From contig CAYFPI010000003.1 in the NCBI GenBank assembly GCA_964344985.1, positions 1 through 64,000 on the forward strand: a stretch of 64,000 nucleotides of DNA, given 5' to 3'. The notes beneath the pieces are model-generated. The model saw nothing but the letters and a program-made list of their open reading frames with translations. It had not been told where the DNA came from and ran no database searches. The DNA comes from Thioglobus_A sp964344985 (lineage in GTDB: Bacteria > Pseudomonadota > Gammaproteobacteria > PS1 > Pseudothioglobaceae). Numbering within the stretch: the first letter of the stretch is position 1; every line of letters begins with the position of its first letter. A program made the translations under genes and the position numbers. Positions 16,555 to 25,207 of this stretch are shown in pieces.

Positions 16555-17169
16555 TTAGTTTAGGTTGTTTAATTTAATTTTTATTAAGCTTTGAAGCTCA
16601 GAGTCTCTTGAGGTTTGACTTAAGGCTAATTGGTAGTGTTTTTTAGCATCTGCTACATTGCCACTGGCTAAATATACATCTCCCATAAGTTGAGCATATA
16701 GACCGTTAAATTTATTATTGCTTGTATTAAGTAGTGCTAACGATTGTTCAAAATTTCCTAATTCTAAGTAAATGGCTGCCATTCTTAATTTGGCAATATC
16801 AGCATTAATAGTATTGTCTGAAGTGCTAATAGGTGTTAAGTGTTTAAGCGCTTTATCGTAGTCTTTATTGGTTACTGCAGCTTTTGCAAGGATAAAGCTT
16901 GCTTGCTGAAGATAGCCGCTATCAGCATGCTCGCTAGATAGTTTTTCAAAGGCTTGGGGGTTTGCAGGGTTGCTAGCAACAGTTAGATAGAGAGTTCTAG
17001 CATTGGCAGCTTGTTCATCTTGATATTTTTCATAAGCGCCCATACCCCAAATACCACCTAAACCCAAAGCAACACCAGCAATAATTTGCATGCCATTGTC
17101 TTTAATCCATTTCTTTATTTGTTGTTCTTGCTCGTCGTGCGTTTTTCCAACTTCAATAAAATTTTTCAT
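16555..17169 (-). CDS. yfgM: YfgM-family TPR membrane protein
   Basis: 204 residues. A cytoplasmic N-terminus (KTHDEQEQQIKKWIKDNG) precedes one transmembrane helix at about 28-46 (IIAGVALGLGGIWGMGAY), then TPR-like helices to the end. YfgM is a periplasm-facing partner of SecYEG and PpiD in E. coli. The gene overlaps hisS by 4 nt and precedes der, matching the hisS-yfgM-(bamB)-der order. PpiD, its known partner, is also in this window at 28511. Confidence 0.9.
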   Translation of the reverse strand: MKNFIEVGKTHDEQEQQIKKWIKDNGMQIIAGVALGLGGIWGMGAYEKYQDEQAANARTLYLTVASNPANPQAFEKLSSEHADSGYLQQASFILAKAAVTNKDYDKALKHLTPISTSDNTINADIAKLRMAAIYLELGNFEQSLALLNTSNNKFNGLYAQLMGDVYLASGNVADAKKHYQLALSQTSRDSELQSLIKIKLNNLN

Positions 17170-18434
17170 GCGTTGTCCTTAAAATAATTAATGGCTTCTG
17201 CCAGACTAAGAGTTTGTTGTGAACCTTGAGCTTTTAATGGCTTAATGGATACTTGATTGTTGTTAATTTCTTCTTCACCTAAAATCAGCGCAAAGTCTGC
17301 TTTGGCTTTGTCAGCTTTTTTAAATTGACTTTTAAAACTTCCTAGTGTGATGTCATTATAAAGTATTGCATCAGGCAGTGCTTGATGTAACTCGCTGGTA
17401 ATTTGCATTGATTTAAGTTGTGCCTTTTCTCCAAGAGCAACCAAGTAAATAGATTGAGCCGGGATAAATGAATGGGTGTTTTGCTCTTGTAATAATAAAA
17501 TTAAACGCTCTAGTCCAATTGCAAAACCAACCGCTGTAGTTGGTTTTCCGCCCATTTTTTCAACAAGGCCATCGTACCTACCACCTGCGCAGATTGTGCC
17601 TTGAGCGCCTAAGTCCGTTGTGGTCCATTCAAAAACTGTACGGTTGTAATAATCGAGACCTCTCACCAGTCGAGTATTAATCACATAAGGAATGTTTAAA
17701 CACTCCAGATAATTTTTAAATTCTTTAAAGTGCTGTGCAGACTCATCATCAAGGTGCTCCATTAATTTAGGCGCCTTATCAATCAAGTCTTGCATGTCTT
17801 TGTTTTTACTATCTAGAATACGCAGTGGATTAGTTTCAAGGCGTCTTAAACTGTCTTCATCTAACTGATCTTTATTTATAGAGAAATAATCAACCAATAT
17901 AGCTCGGTAGCTTTTGCTAGCTTCAGCAGAGCCTAGTGTGTTAATTTCTAACGTAACATTGTTAAGCCCAAGTTGTTTCCATAGGGCGCTGGTCATCATC
18001 ATTAGCTCTGCATCAATTTTTGCATTTGCAGCGCCAAACACCTCAACACCTACTTGATGAAATTGACGATACCTGCCTTTTTGTGGGCGTTCATGTCTAA
18101 ACATAGCGCCTTGATAAAATACTTTTTGAATGCCTTCACGAGGTAGGTTGTGTTCAATCATCATACGCACACAACCTGCAGTTCCTTCTGGTCGTAAGCT
18201 TAAAGAATCGCCGTTAGATTCGGTCCAAGAATACATTTCTTTTTCAACAATGTCAGTTGCTTGGCCAATTGCGCGACAAAAGGTATCGGTTTTTTCAACA
18301 ACAGGCGTGCGGATATTTTTGTATCCGTAAGAAGTAAATAAATCAGAAATAGTACGCTCTACATGCATCCAAAGATCAGAATCTTTAGGTAGTAGATCAT
18401 TCATGCCACGAATGGCTTGTATTTTTTTGCTCAT
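17166..18434 (-). CDS. hisS: Histidyl-tRNA synthetase
   Basis: 422 residues, a standard class II HisRS. Motif 2 (FRHERPQKGRYRQFHQVGVE) and the histidine-binding signature (LVRGLDYYNRTVFEW) are intact, and motif 3 appears as GFAIGLERL. A C-terminal anticodon-binding domain follows (SIYLVALGE...). It charges tRNA-His in the cytoplasm. It heads the hisS-yfgM-der run, after a 103-nt gap that likely holds its promoter. Confidence 0.98.
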   Translation of the reverse strand: MSKKIQAIRGMNDLLPKDSDLWMHVERTISDLFTSYGYKNIRTPVVEKTDTFCRAIGQATDIVEKEMYSWTESNGDSLSLRPEGTAGCVRMMIEHNLPREGIQKVFYQGAMFRHERPQKGRYRQFHQVGVEVFGAANAKIDAELMMMTSALWKQLGLNNVTLEINTLGSAEASKSYRAILVDYFSINKDQLDEDSLRRLETNPLRILDSKNKDMQDLIDKAPKLMEHLDDESAQHFKEFKNYLECLNIPYVINTRLVRGLDYYNRTVFEWTTTDLGAQGTICAGGRYDGLVEKMGGKPTTAVGFAIGLERLILLLQEQNTHSFIPAQSIYLVALGEKAQLKSMQITSELHQALPDAILYNDITLGSFKSQFKKADKAKADFALILGEEEINNNQVSIKPLKAQGSQQTLSLAEAINYFKDNA

Positions 18435-18537
18435 TTACTTATAAAATTGATCGAATTAAGCAGCTATTTTACCAATAATTACAAGGGCTTTAGCCGTATT
18501 AAAGCAGCCCGTTTTTATACAATAATGTAAAAAATAG

Positions 18538-19440
18538 TTAATTATTTGAAATGCCGTTAGGAACATGCCCAGTAGGTACATATTGTGAGGCTGATTCGCA
18601 ATGAGAGTGCTGATCATCAAAGAAAATATCAGCACTAAATTCTTTTAAGAAAACACCTTTATCAAGCCCGCCCAAAAAGAAAGACTCATCAATGCGAATC
18701 CCCCACTCGCGCATGGTGTGAATCACACGTTTGTGCGAAGGTGCTGAGCGTGCAGTTACTAAAGCTGTTCTAATTGGGTTATCCTCAACAGGAAAAGCAG
18801 ATTGGATTTTGTGTAAGGATTTTAAAAAACATTTAAAAGGTCCGGCTTTAAGTTCAACATTGGCAGATATTTTTTCACTCTCTTCGAATGCTTCAATGCC
18901 TTTTTCTTGGTAAATCTTTTCCGCCTCATCAGAAAAAATAACTGCATCACCATCAAAAGCAATACGTAGTTGTGTTTCATGAGCATCTTTGGAAATGCTA
19001 CCAACAATCGAAGCAGCAGCAAAGCCAGAGGCTAAAGCTTTTTGTACGTCTTGATAGTTGCTAGACAAGAATAGATCTGCTTCAAATGCACCTACTAAAT
19101 TATGTGTAGGTTCACCACGGGTAAAAGCTGCTCTTGATATGTTTAAGCCGTAGTGTTCAATGGAGTTAAAAATTCTTAAACCAGTATCGGCGCTATTGCG
19201 TGAAAGCAAGATTACATCAATAGGATTTTGTTTGGTATTAAGATTGAGTAGTTTTTTAACCAATGAGAAGCCCACGCCTGGATTAAGCACCACATCTTCA
19301 TTTTCTTCTTGGTGCTTTGCATAGGCTTCAACACCTTGTGTTTTATAAATTTGATGAGACTCATCTAAATCAAATAAAGCTCTTGATGAAATTGCAATTA
19401 CGAGTTTGTTTTTTGCTTTTGGATCTACAGCGTCTGCCAT
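18538..19440 (-). CDS. Cytosolic 5'-nucleotidase (PF06189-like)
   Basis: 300 residues. The N-terminus VIAISSRALFDLDESHQIY and the later ILLSRNSADTGLRIFNSIEHYGL and GGLDKGVFLKEFSADIFFDDQ are characteristic of bacterial relatives of cytosolic 5'-nucleotidase I. These proteins have a HAD-like fold and dephosphorylate nucleoside monophosphates. No signal peptide is present. It overlaps the DUF1249 gene by 16 nt and is the last gene of the alr-cpdA-yqiB-nucleotidase run, 103 nt before hisS. Confidence 0.85.
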   Translation of the reverse strand: MADAVDPKAKNKLVIAISSRALFDLDESHQIYKTQGVEAYAKHQEENEDVVLNPGVGFSLVKKLLNLNTKQNPIDVILLSRNSADTGLRIFNSIEHYGLNISRAAFTRGEPTHNLVGAFEADLFLSSNYQDVQKALASGFAAASIVGSISKDAHETQLRIAFDGDAVIFSDEAEKIYQEKGIEAFEESEKISANVELKAGPFKCFLKSLHKIQSAFPVEDNPIRTALVTARSAPSHKRVIHTMREWGIRIDESFFLGGLDKGVFLKEFSADIFFDDQHSHCESASQYVPTGHVPNGISNN

Positions 19441-19889
19441 GATTTATTTTGATATTTTTCCAAACAATAGTCTATCCATCTTTCGATGAAAATATTAAGC
19501 TCCCATTGTATATCCATATCGGAACATTGTGCTAAGTATGGATGAGAATTATTAAGTGTTGTTTCGTTGCATACTGATATTACCTCTAAGAGCTGAGCGT
19601 CAAAATAGATTTTAAATTTAATATCAGGCTTATTTGCATTAACGCCATTCAAATCTAGGATGTGAGTAAGGGTAAATACACCCGTATGAGCAAAACGATC
19701 TTCAACAATTAGATGTAGATCATTCTCACTATTGCTGCGAATGACACTATGTTTCGCAATGTCTTTTAATGATGGAATAAGTGTGAGTATTTTTTTGTAG
19801 TTTACTTCAAACAGTGCAGACACTTGAGTATAAGTTTTAGCCTGATTTCTGCTATATAGTGATTTTAAAAATTGCTCGTTTAAGTCCAT
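19425..19889 (-). CDS. yqiB: DUF1249 (YqiB-like) protein
   Basis: 154 residues with the DUF1249 pattern: NYKKILTLIPSL near residue 30, then a central beta-rich region (DLHLIVEDRFAHTGVFTLTHIL), and a tail with ERWIDYCL. Function is unknown. In E. coli yqiB lies next to cpdA, and the same adjacency is kept here with a 10-nt overlap, which supports the call. Cytoplasmic. Confidence 0.85.
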   Translation of the reverse strand: MDLNEQFLKSLYSRNQAKTYTQVSALFEVNYKKILTLIPSLKDIAKHSVIRSNSENDLHLIVEDRFAHTGVFTLTHILDLNGVNANKPDIKFKIYFDAQLLEVISVCNETTLNNSHPYLAQCSDMDIQWELNIFIERWIDYCLEKYQNKSWQTL

Positions 19890-20605
19890 TGCGTGTTGTA
19901 TTGTAATGTACCATCGTCAAATAGTGAGTAAGAATTAAACCCTATGCGTTTTTCATTTGTAAATTGCAATGCTGTTGAAGGGCATGAAATAATCTTGATG
20001 CCATTTCTTTCAAACTCAGAAGATTCATGCGCATGCCCAAATATAACTCCTTTAATATTAGGGTGTTTATCAATAATTTCAAATAATTCATCTGGGTTTT
20101 CTAGCGATAAATTATCATCCCAAGTGCTGTTCATGGGCACAATAGGGTGGTGTAGGGTAATAATGTGATACTTTGCGCTTGACTTATTAAGTCTTGCATC
20201 TAATTGTTGTAAATCCTGCTGAGTGACATGTCCACTGGTTTTACCAATTTGCACTGAATTGATATGAGTTATGCACCAATCTTTGAGTGTAAATTGAGAA
20301 AATAGTTGTGAGTTAAATGCTTGTGATAGATTGTCTATGTTGTCATGATTGCCTGCAAATACAAACATTTTGGCATCAATAGGGCTTAATATTTCTTTAA
20401 ATAATTGATAAGAAGTGCTGGTGCCATTATGAGTTAAATCGCCACTGATTAAAACAGCAGAAGTGTTAATTTTAGATATGTTTTCAACAATAGAATTTAA
20501 GTGCTGGTGTGTATTAACACCCATACAAATTTCATCATCATCAATATGACAATCGCTTATCTGTATAAAAGTGGCTTGTTTTTTTGAATAAGTAGGGTTT
20601 GTCAT
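19880..20605 (-). CDS. cpdA: Metallophosphoesterase, cAMP phosphodiesterase CpdA-like
   Basis: 241 residues with the calcineurin-type metal-binding motifs in order: ISDCHID near the start, LISGDLTHNGT, FAGNHDN, ITLHHP and FGHAHES. These bind a dinuclear Fe/Mn centre. In E. coli CpdA hydrolyses cAMP to AMP. The neighbour yqiB supports CpdA over other phosphoesterases. It overlaps alr by 4 nt. Confidence 0.88.
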   Translation of the reverse strand: MTNPTYSKKQATFIQISDCHIDDDEICMGVNTHQHLNSIVENISKINTSAVLISGDLTHNGTSTSYQLFKEILSPIDAKMFVFAGNHDNIDNLSQAFNSQLFSQFTLKDWCITHINSVQIGKTSGHVTQQDLQQLDARLNKSSAKYHIITLHHPIVPMNSTWDDNLSLENPDELFEIIDKHPNIKGVIFGHAHESSEFERNGIKIISCPSTALQFTNEKRIGFNSYSLFDDGTLQYNTQWT

Positions 20606-21651
20606 GGTGAGGCAATGAATCTAACTCGAGAACTAACACTTGTTGCTAGTTCGTAGCCAATGGTGTCTGCATAAGTTGCAACAGTTTCAATGGGCAGTCT
20701 CTCATCGCCCCATAAAATAGCAGTATCACCAATTTGAGCCTTAACACCGCTTATGTCTACACAAATCGTATCCATAGATACTCTACCAACAAGTGAACAG
20801 AGTTGATTGTTAATAAGTATTGGCGTGCCACTTTTAGCATGACGAGGATATCCATCGCCATAACCAATACCTATAATAGCAATTTTGGTTGATTTTTTGG
20901 CTATCCAGGTGGCGCTATATCCTACTGACTCGCCAGCATTAACAGTCTTGATTGACATGATAGGTGCGCTGAGTGTCATTACTGGTTTTAACTCAGTGTC
21001 TGGTGTTGAAAAAGGAGAGATTCCATAAAGCATAATGCCAGGACGTACGTAATCAAACAAGGCGTCATTTTGTGACATAATAGCGCCAGAATTTGCCATT
21101 GATCGTTTAGCAGTGTTGGTATTTAACTGATTAAATTCTTCGAGTTGTTTGATGTTTAATGGGTGCTCAGGCTCATCACTGCATGCAAAATGACTCATAA
21201 CACATTCAGGGTTGATATTTGAGTTGTTGTTAATAATTGCGATAGATTTTTGATAATCACTATTGGACAAGCCTAGGCGATGCATGCCTGTATCTACTTT
21301 TAGCCAGATATTTACAGATTGTTGAGTATTAGCAATAACTTCTAATTGTGAAATGTGATGAATAACAACAGTGCACTTGAGTTTTATCGCTTGATCGAGT
21401 TCATTGTTTGAAAAAACTCCCGATAATAAAAGCAAAGGTTTTTGACTAATATTTCTTATTTTTTTAGCTTCTTTAAGTTCACTTATAGCCAAAATATCAG
21501 CATTATCCAATAAAGGTTTGACCAGATCAACATGATGTCCGTAAGCGTTAGCCTTAACCATGGCAACAATTTTTGATTGTGGAGCAAGATCTTTGACCAG
21601 TTGAAAATTGTGCACCAGTGCTGATTGTGAAATGGAAGCAGTAGCATGCAT
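20602..21651 (-). CDS. alr: Alanine racemase
   Basis: 349 residues. The PLP lysine is Lys33 in MVKANAYGHH, and the second catalytic residue is the Tyr of VGYSATW in the C-terminal domain. It converts L- to D-alanine for peptidoglycan. It follows dnaB by 20 nt, as in many Gammaproteobacteria where dnaB and alr are adjacent, and overlaps cpdA downstream. Confidence 0.97.
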   Translation of the reverse strand: MHATASISQSALVHNFQLVKDLAPQSKIVAMVKANAYGHHVDLVKPLLDNADILAISELKEAKKIRNISQKPLLLLSGVFSNNELDQAIKLKCTVVIHHISQLEVIANTQQSVNIWLKVDTGMHRLGLSNSDYQKSIAIINNNSNINPECVMSHFACSDEPEHPLNIKQLEEFNQLNTNTAKRSMANSGAIMSQNDALFDYVRPGIMLYGISPFSTPDTELKPVMTLSAPIMSIKTVNAGESVGYSATWIAKKSTKIAIIGIGYGDGYPRHAKSGTPILINNQLCSLVGRVSMDTICVDISGVKAQIGDTAILWGDERLPIETVATYADTIGYELATSVSSRVRFIASP

Positions 21652-21671
21652 AATAATTAACTAGTGTTTAG

Positions 21672-23117
21672 CTAAAAAGGCTCTTGATCAAAGTTGGCCA
21701 TGTTATTTGCATAGGCAGCATCAATATGCTCATCAGGAACACCTTGGAACTGATCATCATTAGCCAAATCTTCAAAGCGTGCATATTCACCAACAAAAGC
21801 CAACTTTATGTTGCCTGTTGCGCCATTACGATGTTTGGCGATTTTAAGATCTGCTTTGCCGATTTCTTCAGGATTAGAGTAGGTGTCATCGTGGTATTGC
21901 TGATCACGATAAATAAAAGCAATAATGTCTGCATCTTGTTCAATAGAGCCTGATTCGCGTAAATCTGACATTTGTGGCATGCGACCTTTGCCTGCTTTAG
22001 GGCGTGATTCAACACCACGATTAAGCTGCGATAGGGCAATAACTGGTACATTGATTTCTTTGGCTAACGCCTTAAGAGATCGTGAAATTTCAGAAATTTC
22101 TTGCACTCTATTTTCACTCTTTCCATGAACGGTCATCAATTGTAGGTAGTCCACCATGATTAAAGAAAGATCTGGATGTTGTCGTTTTAATCGACGACAT
22201 TTTGCGCGAATCTCGGTAGGTGTGATTGAGGCGGTTTCATCAATAAGCACTGTGGATTTTTCTAGTGCAAGCACGGCGTGATTAAAGCTATTCCAATCTG
22301 TTTCTGTCATAGTATCACGCAGTTTTGATCCTTCGATATGACCAAAAGAAGAAATCATGCGCATTACTAATTGCTCAGTAGGCATCTCCAAGCTAAACAC
22401 TGCCACAGGCTTTGGTTCTTTGGCGGTAATGGCAACGTGCTCAATAATGTTCATTGAGAATGCTGTTTTTCCCATCGAAGGTCGTCCTGCAACGATAATA
22501 AGGTCGCCATTTTGTAGTCCAGAAGTTATTTTATCAAGCTCAGTAAATCCACTTTCAAGACCGGTAATACCTTCAGATTCTTGCATTTCATGAACACGAT
22601 TAACCACATCTTTAATGATATCTTTAACGTTGGTTACCTCTTGCTTGCCACGAGTGACTTGTTCAGCTATTTCAAATATTTTTTTCTCAGATAAGTCGAT
22701 TAACTCTTGAACCTCAATCTCTTTAGGATTGTAGGCAGTATCGGCAATTTCATGACTGGCTGAGATAAGCTGACGATAAACACTAAGTTCGCGCACATGT
22801 TTAGCATAGGCTTCAATATTGGATACACTGGGTGTATTCTCAGCAATTTGTGCCAAATAAACAAAACCGCCAATCACTTCTTCGTTGCCGGCTTTTTTAA
22901 CATGTTCTTTAACTGTTAAGATATCAGCAGGCTTATCGTGTTGTAATAGGGTAGTAATGGCATCAAAAATAATCTGGTGTGCTGAAGTATAAAAATCAAC
23001 TTCTGTAAGAATGTCAGCAACTTGATCCCAAGCGTCATTATGTATTAACAAACCACCTAGAACAGATTGCTCAGAGTCGATAGAATTAGGCGGTATTTTG
23101 ACGTTTTCGATATCCAT
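21672..23117 (-). CDS. dnaB: Replicative DNA helicase DnaB
   Basis: 481 residues. An N-terminal all-helical domain (PPNSIDSEQSVLGGLLI) is followed by a linker and a RecA-like ATPase with Walker A AGRPSMGKTA near residue 210, Walker B LIMVDYLQLM and motif SDLRESGSIEQDADII. It is the hexameric fork helicase. There is no recognisable Shine-Dalgarno, and a minus-strand terminator ends only about 8 nt before its ATG. Expression may rely on readthrough or on a promoter near the hairpin. No intein is present. Confidence 0.98.
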   Translation of the reverse strand: MDIENVKIPPNSIDSEQSVLGGLLIHNDAWDQVADILTEVDFYTSAHQIIFDAITTLLQHDKPADILTVKEHVKKAGNEEVIGGFVYLAQIAENTPSVSNIEAYAKHVRELSVYRQLISASHEIADTAYNPKEIEVQELIDLSEKKIFEIAEQVTRGKQEVTNVKDIIKDVVNRVHEMQESEGITGLESGFTELDKITSGLQNGDLIIVAGRPSMGKTAFSMNIIEHVAITAKEPKPVAVFSLEMPTEQLVMRMISSFGHIEGSKLRDTMTETDWNSFNHAVLALEKSTVLIDETASITPTEIRAKCRRLKRQHPDLSLIMVDYLQLMTVHGKSENRVQEISEISRSLKALAKEINVPVIALSQLNRGVESRPKAGKGRMPQMSDLRESGSIEQDADIIAFIYRDQQYHDDTYSNPEEIGKADLKIAKHRNGATGNIKLAFVGEYARFEDLANDDQFQGVPDEHIDAAYANNMANFDQEPF

Positions 23118-23124
23118 TTTGTTT

Positions 23125-23157
23125 TGCTAAAAAATAAAAAACCCTCTTACGAGGGTT
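23125..23157 (-). terminator. Rho-independent terminator after rplI
   Basis: On the minus strand AACCCTC-GTAA-GAGGGTT forms a 7-bp stem followed by TTTTATTTTTT. It separates the ribosomal protein operon from dnaB, but ends right at the dnaB start region. Confidence 0.8.
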
Positions 23158-23171
23158 CTTAATTTTAACTT

Positions 23172-23300
23172 AAGGGTGACTCTAAAAAACATTAATAATT
23201 TTTTGACAACGGCAAACTTACATAAGAAAGATAAAAATATGCCTTATTAAAGAACTTAATATCCTTACAAAATTTTATTAAGTTCTTTAGAGTTACCTTT
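23172..23300. repeat. Nested inverted repeats in rplI-dnaB gap (MITE-like or structured RNA)
   Basis: The outer arms are AAGGGTGACTCTAAAAAAC (from 23172) and the reverse complement of GTTCTTTAGAGTTACCTTT (to about 23301), agreeing at about 16 of 19 positions. Inside the right side lies a perfect 12-bp stem, AAAGAACTTAAT (23249-23260) with ATTAAGTTCTTT (23277-23288). There is no coding capacity. It could be a short non-autonomous mobile element remnant or a structured 3' UTR. I saw no second copy in the window. Confidence 0.45.
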
Positions 23301-23315
23301 GAAATTTAAAGTTAT

Positions 23316-23768
23316 TTATGCTTCTTCTTGAGCTTCAACCACAACCTTAATGGCAACAGTAATTTGAGTATGAAGTGTAACACTTACCTCGTATTCACCT
23401 GTGTGGCGAATTGCCTCCGGCATGTTAACATCACGTTTTTCAACTTCAAAGCCAGCTTGTGCTAAACTGGTTGTAATATCAGCAGTAGTAATAGAGCCGA
23501 ATAACTTACCTTCATCACCAGCATTTGCCATAATCGTGCAAACTGTGCCAGTCATTTTAGCCTCGATAGCTTGAGCATCTTTAAGCGCTTGAGCTTCTTT
23601 AGCCTCTAAGTCAGCTTTAAGTGTTTCAAACTCAGCCAAGTTAGCTTTTGTAGCAGGCTTGGCTTTGCCTTGTGGGATTAAAAAGTTACGGGCGTAACCA
23701 GCCTTAACATTAGCAAGATCACCCAGTGAACCTACTTTTTGAATTGTTTCTAATAAAATTACTTGCAT
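23316..23768 (-). CDS. rplI: 50S ribosomal protein L9
   Basis: 150 residues. The N-terminal domain MQVILLETIQKVGSLGDLANVKAGYARNFLIPQGKA is the L9 signature (here quoted in part), followed by a long connecting helix rich in Ala/Glu/Lys and a C-terminal RNA-binding domain (GKLFGSITTADI). It is last in rpsF-rpsR-rplI; priB, found in Enterobacteria between rpsF and rpsR, is absent. Confidence 0.98.
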   Translation of the reverse strand: MQVILLETIQKVGSLGDLANVKAGYARNFLIPQGKAKPATKANLAEFETLKADLEAKEAQALKDAQAIEAKMTGTVCTIMANAGDEGKLFGSITTADITTSLAQAGFEVEKRDVNMPEAIRHTGEYEVSVTLHTQITVAIKVVVEAQEEA

Positions 23769-23777
23769 GTTAGGCTC

Positions 23778-24032
23778 CTATTTCTTGTGCTTATCAGTGT
23801 AAGGAATAAGTGCTAGGAATCTAGCTCTTTTAATAGCAGTTGTTAACTGACGCTGGAATTTAGCGCTAGTACCTGTCATTCTTGAAGGTGTGATCTTACC
23901 ACTTTCATCGATATTCTTTAACAATGTATCAACATCTTTATAGTCAATTTTTGTAACACCTGCTGCAGTAAAACGACAGAAAGTATTTACTTTAATTTGA
24001 GGTCTACGTTTTCTTTTTTGTTGCTTAGCCAT
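23778..24032 (-). CDS. rpsR: 30S ribosomal protein S18
   Basis: 84 residues with the S18 core CRFTAAGVTKIDYKDVDTL, followed by KITPSRMTGTSAKFQRQL and KRARFLALIPYTDKH. It binds the 30S platform as a pair with S6. It lies 9 nt from each neighbour in the ribosomal operon. Confidence 0.98.
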   Translation of the reverse strand: MAKQQKRKRRPQIKVNTFCRFTAAGVTKIDYKDVDTLLKNIDESGKITPSRMTGTSAKFQRQLTTAIKRARFLALIPYTDKHKK

Positions 24033-24041
24033 GATAATCTC

Positions 24042-24371
24042 CTACTCTTTGTCTTTGTTAGCCATCATGATTGAAGGCTCAGTAATTGCTTGATCTTCAG
24101 AAATAATTAAATTTCTTAAAATAGCATCGTTAAAACGGAAATTATAATTAAGCTTATCAAGAGTCTCTTGATCACACTCAATGTTCATCATTAAGTAGTG
24201 AGCTTTATAAATTTTATTGATCGGGTAGGCTAGGTGTTTACGACCCCAGTCTTCCTCACGGTGAACTTTACCACCATTCTCAGTGATAATTTCTTTGTAT
24301 TTGCTTATCATTGTATCAACCTGGCTTGATTGGTCAGGGTGCACAATAAGTGTAATCTCATAGTGTCTCAT
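24042..24371 (-). CDS. rpsF: 30S ribosomal protein S6
   Basis: 109 residues starting MRHYEITLIVHPDQSSQVD, with the S6 features EDWGRKHLAYPINK and HYLMMNIEC. AAGGAGA sits about 8 nt before the ATG. It is the first gene of the operon, transcribed from the gap at 24372-24504. The C-terminal tail is short and not glutamate-rich. Confidence 0.98.
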   Translation of the reverse strand: MRHYEITLIVHPDQSSQVDTMISKYKEIITENGGKVHREEDWGRKHLAYPINKIYKAHYLMMNIECDQETLDKLNYNFRFNDAILRNLIISEDQAITEPSIMMANKDKE

Positions 24372-24402
24372 GAGTTGTATCTCCTTATGGTTATTAAGTT
24401 AG

Positions 24403-24430
24403 CTTGCCACACCTATTGTGATCAAGCAAG
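24403..24430 (-). promoter_or_regulatory. Leader hairpin upstream of rpsF
   Basis: On the minus strand CTTGC and GCAAG pair around an inner CACA/TGTG stem, leaving an asymmetric 5-base bulge. It lies in the rpsF 5' leader, about 30 nt before the Shine-Dalgarno, with a TATAAA-like -10 at 24442-24447 just upstream. S6-S18 leaders in many bacteria carry an autoregulatory hairpin, but I do not see its usual CCG signature, so this is only a candidate. Confidence 0.3.
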
Positions 24431-24504
24431 GAAGTGGGTATTTTATACTAGTTGAGGTTTTTTCACAATCAGTTAATACTAATATTTAATTAATATAATT
24501 TCAT

Positions 24505-25203
24505 TTGTTAAAATCAATTCATATAGGAAATTTTAAATATCTAATTTTGACAACAAATAGCAAATTTTATACCTGGGTAAAACGTTTAACAACATTAAGT
24601 ATTTTGTTATTTGCTGTGTATTTAAGTTATTTAAATAATTTGGTAAAAACTGAGTTTTCCCAATACAAAGACATAGATGCATTACAGTATGAGCAACAAT
24701 CAAAAACCGCAATTAATATGCTTTTATTGGTGGAAGATCAATCATTTTTTGAACATACTGGTGTGGACTTTAAAGAAATTGCTCGAGTGATAAGAGACTA
24801 TCTTTTGTATGACAAGCCTCTACGAGGAGCGAGCACAATCACACAGCAGTTGATTAAAAACACACTCTTAACTAGAGAGCGAAGTTTTGAGCGAAAGTTC
24901 AAGGAGATGCTAATGGCATTATTGTTAGAGTATTCTTTTGATAAAAAATTTATTCTTAATCATTATATGAATACGGTTTATTTAGGGCAAAAAGGCAATC
25001 GCACTATTAATGGCTTTACTAAGGCAGCTCAATTTTATTTTAATAAAGATATTCAATCTCTTTCGTTAGAAGAGGTGGCAACTTTAGTAGCATTGGTAAA
25101 AGGCCCGAGTTATTATCACCCTATTAAACATCCGCAAAGATTAGCTAAACGCAGAGAATTGGTATTATCTATTTATCATAAGTTTGAGAAAATTGTAAAA
25201 TAA
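24505..25203 (+). CDS. Monofunctional GT51 peptidoglycan glycosyltransferase
   Basis: Up to 232 residues. A transmembrane helix at about 30-46 precedes a GT51 domain with its motifs: LLLVEDQSFFEHTGVDF with the catalytic Glu, GASTITQQLIKNTLL, RKFKEMLMALLLE and YLGQKGNRTINGFTKAA. There is no transpeptidase domain, so it only polymerises glycan strands. Motifs look closer to PBP1-type GT51 domains than to classical MtgA. The start is unsure: only TTG codons are available (24505 or 24547), and neither has a well-spaced Shine-Dalgarno. tsaB follows after 4 nt. Confidence 0.85.
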   Translation: MLKSIHIGNFKYLILTTNSKFYTWVKRLTTLSILLFAVYLSYLNNLVKTEFSQYKDIDALQYEQQSKTAINMLLLVEDQSFFEHTGVDFKEIARVIRDYLLYDKPLRGASTITQQLIKNTLLTRERSFERKFKEMLMALLLEYSFDKKFILNHYMNTVYLGQKGNRTINGFTKAAQFYFNKDIQSLSLEEVATLVALVKGPSYYHPIKHPQRLAKRRELVLSIYHKFEKIVK

Positions 25204-25207
25204 GAAA

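Noticed and set aside
18435..18537. Hairpin GGGC-TTTA...TAAA-gca-GCCC before hisS as a terminator
   Set aside because: There is no T tract in the direction of transcription and the stem is broken by a bulge.
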